15,601 nt of DNA from assembly GCA_028456385.1 (NCBI GenBank), contig JALNQF010000721.1, positions 1-15,601 of the forward strand. The letters run 5' to 3'. Positions within the stretch are counted from its first letter, which is position 1; every line of letters starts with the position of its first letter. The notes beneath the pieces are model-generated. The model was not told where the DNA came from. It did not search any database and worked only from the letters and a program-made list of their open reading frames with translations. The translations under genes and the position numbers were made by a program. This document shows positions 8,219 to 15,601 of this stretch, one piece after another. This DNA is from Ophiosphaerella korrae. Taxonomy: Eukaryota > Ascomycota > Dothideomycetes > Pleosporales > Phaeosphaeriaceae.

Positions 8219-9985
8219 GTATAAGTAGCGTATAGTCTAGCTAATATAATAGTAGAAAGTTTAACTAAAAAAGTAGCTAAAGCACCTATAAGTAGTTATA
8301 AGTTAGACAATATAGTATAGAAAGTAATTAGAGAATATATAAATAACTTAATCTCTAAGAAAAAAAATATAAAAATAGTAATTAACGCCTTAGAAACCTA
8401 GAATAAAGAACTTTAAGAGTATACAAAGTAGAATAAAGCTTAAATTAAAGCTATTATTAAAGGATAGAACTAAATAGAACTAATTACTTAAAGACTAGAG
8501 ATAAGTACGACAAAGAAACTACTAAAGATACCTATACTTACGAAGTTTAATAAGGTAAGGGAGAAACTAAGACCTTTTAAAGCCTTAATATAACTCTAGA
8601 TAGATATACAAGTACTATACTTTAATATAAAAGAAAAGAAAGTAATATATATTAGAATGCACCTTAAAGAAGATGTAATAAGATAGTTTAAACCTTACTA
8701 GATAGATTACACGATATATACACTAATAATATAAAAAGATAAAATATAAGCTATCTTTAGAAGTTATAAATACTTTACTAAATAAATAAGAGTAGTATTT
8801 AGGGATATAGATATTACCTAACAAGCTAAAGAAAGGCTAGAGAAGCTTATATAGAATAAAAGTATTCTAGAATATATATTATAGTTTAAATAATTATTAT
8901 AAAATATAGAATAGAATAAATTAGCCTTAATATTATAATTTAAATAAAGACTAAACTTAAAAATCTAATACGAGATAATTTATATAGAAAAACTATAAAT
9001 ACTAGTAGCTCTAAAGTAATAGGTAATATAAATTAATAATAATCTTTAAGAATAGAAGAAAAATAAGTATAGAGGCTATACCTAGAACTATAATAAGAGA
9101 GACCTTATAGTCTTTAACGCTAATAAAGATAAAAAGAAAAAGAAGAATAAAGACTTTACGTACTTTAACTATAGTAAACTAGGCTACTACGTAAAAAACT
9201 ACTACTTAAAATAAAAGAAAAATATAGTATACTATAAATATAGAAAACTAAGATACTTTATAAAAGACTATAGAAGTAAGGACCTAAAGAAAGATAAGGA
9301 AACTTAGTTAAAGATAACTAAGAACAAGAAAGAAGTACTAAAAGTATAAGCTAAACCTTAAGAGAAAGTAGCTAGGAGCAAAGAATTATAATATATAATA
9401 CTCTACTAGACCTTTTATTATAAAGATAACTACTATATATATTTTTTTAGTAAGTAGAGAGTAAGATAGTTCTTATAGAAGTATAGAGTAGTAGTAATAA
9501 AAGAAAGAAGAATAAAAGTGTAGCTAGAAGGAGTAGTATACGTAATAGACTTACTAGTAGAAGATCTAGAAAGGGAAGAGCCCTAGACCCTATTAATTAA
9601 GGCTAAAGGATAAGTACTAAATAAAGAGACTACTATAGTCTCCTCTAAAGAACTATAAAGAGATAAGAAGTAAGTTAATATAAAAGATATAGAGTATACT
9701 TACTTAAATATATATAGCTATAATAGCTATATAATACTAGATACGTTAGAATAAAATAAAGACTAGAAATTCGTTTAAAAATACTTACTAGTTATAAGTA
9801 TAGAGGAAGTATACAAAGACTAGAAAGAACGTAATCCTAAGGTAATAAAGTTTATAATATTTTAAGACTAGATAGAATAATATATAGTTATAGTAGTATC
9901 TTGTAAGAAAAACGTAATAGATTAACAAAGCCTATATACTATAAGTACTAATAATATACTATATCCTAATAACTAAAAGACCTAG
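8219..9985 (+). pseudogene. gag, T1 copy B (RIP-degenerate)
   Basis: Frame 2 carries a Ty3-type Gag, the structural protein of the retrotransposon particle that packages its RNA. The capsid region at about 8560-9060 matches the retrotransposon gag pattern (F..F..DI...QQAKERL.KL.Q..S..EY..QF..L, then the L..RLN..IQYEI block). Two CCHC zinc knuckles follow: 9161-9202 and 9230-9271, each with Cys and His now mostly Tyr. At about 9395-9480 is a block reading L.QTF.YKDN..I.FS.KQ, the degraded form of a W.xCYxDxCxxH segment common in fungal gypsy Gag proteins. A Lys/Glu-rich tail continues in frame 2 to about 9985. The start codon is not identifiable because ATG would become ATA; 8219 is only the start of the frame shared with copy A. 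Confidence 0.82.
9161..9271 (+). other. Two degraded CCHC zinc knuckles of Gag
   Basis: Knuckle 1 (9161-9202) reads Y-FN-Y-SKLG-Y-YVKN-Y and knuckle 2 (9230-9271) reads Y-YK-Y-RKLR-Y-FIKD-Y, both with the exact C-x2-C-x4-H-x4-C spacing. Each TAC/TAT arises from TGC/TGT or CAC/CAT by RIP. In copy A the His of knuckle 2 is still CAC. In a live Gag these bind RNA. Confidence 0.85.
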
Positions 9986-10429
9986 TATAGATAGATACTA
10001 GGAAGGGGACGATAAGAGAATAGACCTAGAATATCTAGTATATCTAGAAATCGTATAGGTATTATATTTAAATATATACTATTACTTATATAGAGAAGAA
10101 AAAGTATAGAATTATATATAGCTAAAACAAGGATACAACTATATAAGGGTAATCCTAAAGAAAGAAATTAAAGGATAGGAAATAATCTAGATCCTTAATA
10201 AAGAATATATATTAATTAAACTAAGACTAAAGTTATAAAAAGAATGTATAAAAGAAAGGCTATAGTATAAGTATATATATAACAAATATCTAAAATATAA
10301 AAACTATAAACGTAAAACAAGATAATAGCTCTAAAAGGATAGACAATTTAAAGAAAGACCTAAGTAAGAAAAGCTAGAAAGTATAATAGGCCTACATGTT
10401 ACAAAGATAAGTATATACTAAAGATAGAA

Positions 10430-10700
10430 AGTATAAATTATAATTAATAGTAAAGCTATAAGGAACTTTATATCTAAGAAATTTATAGAAGAATAGAGAA
10501 TATATTATATAATAAAGAAATACCCTTAATAACTAAGTATAATTAAAGGAAAACTATTCTAAGAACTTATTAGGTTTAAAACTATACCTTTAATATTAAG
10601 GTTAAAAAGATTAGAAATTAAGAATATAGTTATAGATATAACAATAATTAATAATAAATAAGACGTAATATTAGGTATACTATAGTTACAATTAACTAAC
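10430..10700 (+). other. Retropepsin-type protease domain, T1 copy B
   Basis: Frame 3 reads IINSKAIRNFISKKFIEE from 10440. This matches the fungal Ty3 protease pattern (L)IDSGA.GNFIS.KFVE. The catalytic Asp codon (GAT or GAC) is AAT and Gly is AAA, all G-to-A. An ILG..WL-like block (reads ILGILQLQLTNL) follows at about 10669-10700, the usual second hydrophobic motif. The domain would cleave Gag-Pol. Confidence 0.8.
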
Positions 10701-10939
10701 CTAAGAATTAATTAAAGAATAGAGAGAATTAGCTACTTTAAAAAAGATATATTAAAAGCTAACATAAGTATATATAAAGGATAGTTCCTAGAAGAATATA
10801 AGAAGTAAGAAAAATAACTTACTAAACTAAATAACTACCTTCTAGAATACTAACTATAAGACTTAGTAATAGAGCTAGAAGAAGGAAAAAACGTAGAATA
10901 GAGCCTAGTATATAGAAAAATAGAAGAAGAATCTAAGAT

Positions 10940-11570
10940 TAAATAAATATTTATACAGAATATAATTAAAAAAGGATAGATACAAGAATCTAAATCCTTA
11001 GTAGTATATAGACTTATATTTATAGATAAAAAAGAGATAGATAAGAAATAACTCTACGTAGACTTTAGAAAGACTAACGTAATTATAAGTAAGAACTAGT
11101 ACTTCTTACTATATATAGATAAGATATAAGATAAGCTATAAAAAGTATAAATCTTTATAAAACTAAATATCTAAAACGCCTACTACTAGATTAGAATCAA
11201 GAAAGGAGATAAATAGAAAACTATATTTAAGACGTAGTATAGACTATATAAATACTTAGTTATACTATTTAGATTAATAAACGCACTAGTAGCGTTTTAA
11301 GAAAGAATTAATATAATACTAAGAGAATACTTAGATATATTTATATTTATATACCTAGATAATATTCTTATATTCTCTAAAATAGAAGAAGAATACGTAT
11401 AATATATATACAAGGTATTAGAAAAACTAGTAGAAAGTAAGATATTCTTTAAGATAAGGAAATATAAATTCTATATAAAAGAAATAGACTTCCTAGGGTT
11501 TAATATAGAACTAGGAAAAATTAAGATTAACTTAAACAAGATTAAAGTAATTTAGGAATAGCTAATACCT
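10940..11570 (+). other. Reverse transcriptase domain, T1 copy B
   Basis: Ty3 RT motifs appear in order in frame 3: GWIQ.SKSPV..RLIF..KK near 10974-11040, LYVDFRKTN (11052-11078), KL(D to N)....AY.QIRI (11160-11200), KT.F.T.YGLYEYLVM (about 11220-11265), FRLINA..AFQERIN..L (11271-11325), YLDNILIFS (11352-11378) and DFLGFNIELGKI (11487-11520). Two of the three catalytic Asp are Asn by G-to-A, so the polymerase is inactive. Confidence 0.9.
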
Positions 11571-11699
11571 AAAAACCTATAAGAGGTATAATAATTCTAT
11601 AAACTAGTAAACTTCTATAAAAAGTTAATAATTAATTAGTTAAAAATAATAGAACTACTAACAAACCTTATAAAGAAAGATATACTATTCTAATAGATA

Positions 11700-12170
11700 A
11701 AGGAATATAAAGAAGTATTTAACTAAATTAAATAAAGATTTGTAAAAAATCTAGCTATTAGGATATATAACCTAGACTTACTAGTAATAGTAAAAATAGA
11801 TGTATCTAACTTAGTCTATAGAATAGCACTAATACAAGAAGACTAAGATATAAAGTAAGAATACTTAGTTAAGTACTTCTCTAAGAAAATAAATCTAGTA
11901 GAACTTAACTACCTAATCTATAACAAGGAAATACTAGTAATCTATAAAGTATTTAAATAATAGAGAGTAAACTTATAAAAAGTAAAATACTAGATAAAAG
12001 TCTATATAGATTATAAGAACTTTATAAGATTTATAATAAATAAAAACTTATTATAATACTATACAAGATAGTAAGAGTTTCTATTAATATTTAATATAGA
12101 AATAATATATACTAAGGGTAAAGACAATTAATTTGTAAATACTCTAAGTAGAAGACTAGACCTATAAGAA
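11700..12170 (+). other. RNase H domain and tether, T1 copy B
   Basis: Frame 3 shows the RT-RNase H linker and domain: the VKYFSKKINLVELNY motif (about 11868-11912), YNKEILVIYKVFK (11919-11957), KVYIDYKNF.RF (11997-12032, matching YTDHKNL) and YTKGKDN..VNTLSRR (12108-12162, matching YxxGK.N..ADALSRR). It would remove the RNA template during cDNA synthesis. Confidence 0.87.
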
Positions 12171-12399
12171 GAAGTAAGTACTACTAGTATAGTTTTAGTT
12201 AAAAACAAAGAAGGATACTTAGTCCTAAATATACTAAAAATAGCCGCAACACTTAAAAGAAAAAGTAGTAAGCTAGACGAATAGATTTAGAAAACAACGT
12301 AGAAAGTATCTAAAGAAATAGAGAAACTAGAAATCTAAGAAGGACTTATACAAGCCTATAGAAGAATATATATTCTAAGAAAGATCTAAAAAGAATTTA

Positions 12400-13440
12400 T
12401 ATAATAATTCTATAAATTACTAGTATTTAGATACTAAGAAATTAATAAAACTCTAGATAGACTACTACAAGACTACTATATCTTAAAAGTAAGATAACTA
12501 GTAATAGAAGTACTATAAGAGTATATAGAATACTATAGAAATAAGTATAATAGGTACGTACTATATAGGATACTATAACTAGATAAAATACTAGAATAAC
12601 TATAGAGAGTTATTATAATAGACTTTATTACAAAGTTACTTAAGTTAAAAGACCTAATATTAGGAGTTAAGTATAATAAAATTCTAATAATAGTAAATAA
12701 GCTTATAAAGTACTTATACTTTAGACTATATAAAAAAAGAAGTAGAATAGAGGTTACTATATACTAGGTTCTAGGAACTATAATTAGCTAATATAGTATT
12801 CTAGATAAAATTATTATAGATAAAGACATAAGATTTATATTAAAACTATAAGGAGTAATATTAGTATAACTAGGAATCTAGTATACAATATTAATAGTAT
12901 ATTATCTATAGATAGATAGATAATTAAAAAGTATAAATTAGATAGTAGAATAGTACTTAAGATATTACCTTAACTACAACTAGAATAACTAGGTATAGTT
13001 ACTACCTATAGTATAGTTAGCACATAATAGCGCAAAGAACGTAGTAATAAAAGTATTACCTTTTTTTATAAACTATAGATTTAACCCTAATATATACTAA
13101 ATCCTAAGAATGTAAGTATCTTAGTTTCTAAGAGGAAAAAACTTTATAAATAGACTTAAAGAGATATATAATTAACTATAATAAGACGTAGAATTCTTAT
13201 AAGATTAGATAGTAAAGTACTATAACAAGAAATACTAAAAAGAACTTTAATTTAGAGAGAGAGAAAAAATATAGTTAGTTAGAAGAAATATAAAAAGTAA
13301 ACAACCTAATTTAAAACTAGACTACGTTAAAATAGGACTATATAAAATTAAGAAGAAAGTTACGCTAGTTATATTTAAACTAAAGCTACTAAGTAAAATA
13401 AGGATATACCTAACTTTCTACGTAGTACTACTAGAAAAAG
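12400..13440 (+). other. Integrase domain, T1 copy B
   Basis: Frame 3 holds the DFITKL motif with the first Asp at 12621-12623, then ILIIVNKLIKY (12678-12710, as ILVIVDKLTKY), the second Asp at 12819-12821 (IIIDKDIRF), the Glu position changed to Lys at 12927-12929 within a degraded 'TDGQTER.NQ', the LAHNSAKN.V block near 13017-13045, and a GPY/F-like region near 13315-13360. The N-terminal zinc-binding region (about 12430-12600) is degraded but colinear. The retained Asp/Asp with lost Glu makes it inactive. Confidence 0.85.
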
Positions 13441-13487
13441 TACTATAAGAAGTAGAACTACTAGTGTATAAAGTAGATATATATAGA

Positions 13488-13655
13488 GAATAAGAAGAAT
13501 AGAAAGTTAAAGAAATCTTAGTATACTAGTTCTATAATAGAAGAAATTATTACCTAGTAAAATAGATAGGTATAAACGAGAAAGGAAAACTATAAGAAAA
13601 AATATAGAAACTAGAAGACAACCTTAACTACCTTAAAAAACTAAAGGAGTTCTAA
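13488..13655 (+). other. Chromodomain, C-terminus of T1 pol
   Basis: Frame 3 reads E.EEWKVKEILVY..., then NYYLVKWIGINEKG (13542-13583), then the WE..W.LEDNLNYLKKLKEF block. This is a complete chromodomain order after reading TAG as Trp and TAA/TAG as Gln. It defines T1 as a chromovirus. In the family, such domains steer integration to H3K9-methylated chromatin; that is family knowledge and fits self-nesting here. Confidence 0.85.
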
Positions 13656-14297
13656 AATTAAAATCCTCTAGACTACCTTATAGTAAACTAAGAAAATTAG
13701 CACTATTACTACTAGATAGAGAAGTAATAAGAATACCTAATATAATAAGAGATAAAGTAGCCTCTACTATAGCTTTAAAATTAAGCTTAAACTCTATAAG
13801 AGTAGCCTATATAATAGACTTCTTATTATTTAAAGCTTTTATCTTACAAAAACAAATTAAATAGGTATAGTTTTTTACTTATATACTTAGAATCTAATTA
13901 CGTTCTACTTTAGCTACTATAATCTATTTAGATAGTTTATCTTAAGCGTAGTTAATAGCTTTCCCTATTATAAATAAGTATAGACGTAAGAATAAGTATT
14001 ATTAACCTATATTCTACTAGAGATATACTAGAAAGGTTATAAAATAAATAAGTATTAGCGTAAATATACACCTTATAAGCCTTACTATATTTTAAAGAGA
14101 TATAGTTTATAAGAGGATTTAAAGACTTTTAACAAGAATAAAAGAATATAGTAATACTATAGCGTAATATATAATCTACTAACTAAAGATAATAAAGGGT
14201 AGACTTAGTAGGTATAAGAGAAGATAAGGAGCTTAATATTAACAAGGAAACTAGATTAATAACCTTAGCCCTAGGATAGTTAAACTAGGACCTACCT
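13656..14297 (+). other. Post-chromodomain region of T1, probably 3' untranslated
   Basis: About 640 bp between the chromodomain and the polypurine tract. Frame 3 continues toward the LTR with only TAA/TAG stops, but no known domain or motif could be seen, so a C-terminal extension of pol and plain untranslated sequence are both possible. Confidence 0.4.
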
Positions 14298-14311
14298 AGA
14301 AGGGGAGATAG
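14298..14311 (+). promoter_or_regulatory. Polypurine tract (second-strand primer site)
   Basis: AGAAGGGGAGATAG, the longest purine-rich run near the 3' LTR, ends exactly one base before its TGTTATAGG start. In LTR retrotransposons the RNA of such a tract survives RNase H and primes plus-strand DNA. Confidence 0.8.
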
Positions 14312-14773
14312 TGTTATAGGCGTAACAAGAGAAATTAAGATAGAGCTAATTAATCCTAACTTAGATAATAACAAAGTATAGGATAAGTAGAGTAACAACT
14401 TTAATTAGGAAGCTACCTATAACTAAGACACGTAGTAGTAATTTATAGTTATATAATAATAGATTAAAGTAATCTATAATAATATATAAATAGATTAAAA
14501 GCGATTTATAGTTACAAGTATATATATTAGTAGTAATCTATAGTAGTATATAAATAGATTAGTATAAGTAAATAGATAATAAGAATATATATTATTAGGA
14601 TAGTATTAGTAATTTAATCCTTTAACTATAGAACGCTAATACAAGATAGTTATAAAATATCTTCTATTGTTACTAGTTATTATAGATTACTATACGAGCT
14701 TTTATTATTATCTCCTAATCTACTAACCTTTATAAGATAAGATACTATAGTTAATACGAGGAAACCTGTTATA
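14312..14773 (+). repeat. 3' LTR of T1 copy B (462 bp)
   Basis: Begins TGTTATAGG with the canonical TG intact, which shows what the altered starts of the other two LTRs were, and ends CCTGTTATA (parent probably ...CA). Equal in length to the 5' LTR. Confidence 0.92.
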
Positions 14774-14778
14774 TATAT
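14774..14778. repeat. Target-site duplication, right (TATAT)
   Basis: Second copy of the 5-bp duplication; partner at 7721-7725. Confidence 0.75.
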
Positions 14779-15601
14779 ATATTATAAAAGTACTTAATAG
14801 ATTAGAGTATTTTAAGCTAATAATAGTACTTATATATTAGATATAGCGTACTATAAGGTCTTTTATAGCTTACTAACTAATAGTTATAGTATAAATTAAA
14901 GATTTAGTAGTATAGATAAGTATTTAGAGAGATATATAAACGCGTTTTACTAACTTAGAAGTACTTTTCTTTCTTTAATCTAGTAAAGCTAATATTTATA
15001 TATAAGAAGTAGTATTCTACTTTATAGAAAGCTTTTAATAGTTTTTATTATCTACTATTTATAGTAGTAAATATAGCTTAAGCTATATAGTCTTCTAAGT
15101 ATACTATATATAGTAATTCTTCTATTAAGCGTAAGTTAATAATATATAGTAAGAGTTCTAGGTCTAGTTCTCTATTATAAAGTAGTAGAAAATCTTCTAG
15201 TAAGTTTACTAATTTAGGTTTTATTTCTATAATATAGTAAAAGTAGGTATATACTATAGTAACTTATTCTAGTATAAATCTATCTAGCTTTTATAGGTCT
15301 ATAAAGCTTAGAGTATAAATTACTATATTTAGTATAGGTTTTACGCCTTAGGCTAGGACTTAAGAGCTTAAAATAATTTAGTTAGCTCTTAATACTTATA
15401 AAATAGAATTATCTATAAAGTAATTTTAAAGTTAGTAGCTTAAGGCGTCTATAACTTTATTTATATTACTAAGTAGATATTTAATATAGAAATTAGATTA
15501 AGATAAGAATAATAACTAGCGTACCTAGTAGTAATTAAGCTTTTTAGTTATTATAAAAGTTTCTAAATTATAGAAGTCTATTATAATATAGATTATATAT
15601 A
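14779..15601 (-). pseudogene. T2 copy 2 pol, 5' part: RNase H end and integrase zinc region
   Basis: Read from 15601 downward on the minus strand, the frame begins in RNase H with a DHKNLETF-like block (about 15555-15590), KKLN..QVRW.LFLS (15500-15550), and NKVIDALSY (about 15455-15480), matching ADALSR. It continues through the linker seen in copy 1 at 4160-4560 and the integrase zinc region, stopping at the T1 insertion at 14778; the rest is at 7725 to about 7084. It preserves the uninterrupted site (minus-strand ACTAG, window 15525-15529) where T1 copy A inserted in T2 copy 1. Upstream pol lies beyond the window. Stops are TAA/TAG throughout. Confidence 0.85.

Larger units (their letters stand above)
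9905..13700 (+). pseudogene. pol polyprotein, T1 copy B (PR-RT-RH-IN-chromodomain)
   Basis: All pol domains lie in frame 3 with no net frameshift over more than 3 kb, while gag is in frame 2. The change of frame is between about 9905 and 10010, where both frames can be read, so expression was by frameshift or the overlap holds an indel. Protease: Asp-Ser-Gly now reads N-S-K at 10446-10454, followed by ..NFIS. Reverse transcriptase: first Asp changed to Asn at 11166-11168 (KLN), VDFR at 11058-11069, and YLDD now YLDN at 11352-11363. RNase H ends LSRR near 12145-12165. Integrase: Asp GAC 12621-12623, Asp GAT 12819-12821, Glu changed to Lys 12927-12929. A chromodomain closes it at 13488-13655. 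The chromodomain end is the last thing I can identify; the true stop is unknown because RIP made many. Confidence 0.88.
7726..14773 (+). mobile_element. Ty3/gypsy chromovirus family T1, copy B, structurally complete, 7.0 kb
   Basis: Two 462-bp LTRs in direct orientation enclose gag, protease, reverse transcriptase, RNase H, integrase and a chromodomain in that order, the order that defines Ty3/gypsy (integrase after RNase H). A purine-rich tract precedes the 3' LTR and TATAT flanks both ends. The element lies inside the integrase of T2 copy 2 in the opposite orientation. Every coding domain is heavily stopped by TAA/TAG, and key residues are changed, so it cannot move by itself. LTR differences (about 35 by hand count over 462 bases, about 29 of them transitions) reflect RIP and cannot be used as a clock. 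Confidence 0.92.

Noticed and set aside
7726..14773. Dating the insertion from LTR divergence
   Set aside because: Most LTR differences are C/T or G/A from RIP, which can arise in one sexual generation, so they do not measure time.
1..15601. Mitochondrial or plastid DNA
   Set aside because: AT richness fits, but there are no long open frames even with TGA as Trp, CpG is kept while TpG is lost, and the content is nuclear LTR elements.
1..15601. Intact short open reading frames
   Set aside because: TAA/TAG occur every few codons in every frame; the openings left fall inside identified retroelement domains or their opposite strands and have no start or motif of their own.
1..15601. tRNA or rRNA genes
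   Set aside because: No GGTTCRA-type B box, cloverleaf or rRNA core sequence was seen on either strand.

Overview
This 15.6 kb window reads as a gene-free, AT-rich block from the nuclear genome of a filamentous ascomycete (Pezizomycotina). It is built from broken LTR retrotransposons that were mutated by repeat-induced point mutation (RIP). CpA and TpG are strongly depleted on both strands while CpG (acg, cgcg, tacg) survives. Degenerate protein motifs are interrupted only by TAA/TAG codons at places where CAA, CAG or TGG would be expected. I see no intact gene, tRNA, rRNA or host-like exon. Species cannot be told from the sequence.

Layout. (1) 1-475: the RNase H end of a Ty1/copia pol on the + strand. 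(2) 480-1800: triplet-repeat-rich sequence I cannot assign. (3) about 1815-4067: a partial copy (A) of a Ty3/gypsy family, called T1 here, on the - strand, made of one LTR (3608-4067) and gag. (4) 4068 to about 6120: the 3' half of pol of a second Ty3/gypsy family, T2 (copy 1, + strand): RNase H end, integrase, chromodomain. (5) 6120-7080: unassigned sequence with a CTA microsatellite, 17-bp repeats and strong palindromes. (6) about 7084-7725 and 14779-15601: T2 copy 2 on the - strand, split in two by (7) 7726-14773: a structurally complete T1 element (copy B, + strand) with two 462-bp LTRs, gag with two zinc knuckles, protease, reverse transcriptase, RNase H, integrase, chromodomain, polypurine tract, and a 5-bp TATAT target duplication.

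History as inferred: two T2 elements lay tail to tail in inverted orientation. A T1 element then inserted antisense into each one, A within RNase H and B within the integrase zinc-binding region. A copia element may later have interrupted copy A. RIP then disabled everything. Catalytic residues are hit (RT Asp to Asn, integrase Glu to Lys, protease Asp-Ser-Gly lost), so no part should encode a working protein. The window is best annotated as a nest of transposon fossils and probably heterochromatin.

Positions of reading frames were worked out by hand; boundaries marked 'about' are uncertain by roughly 10-30 bases.
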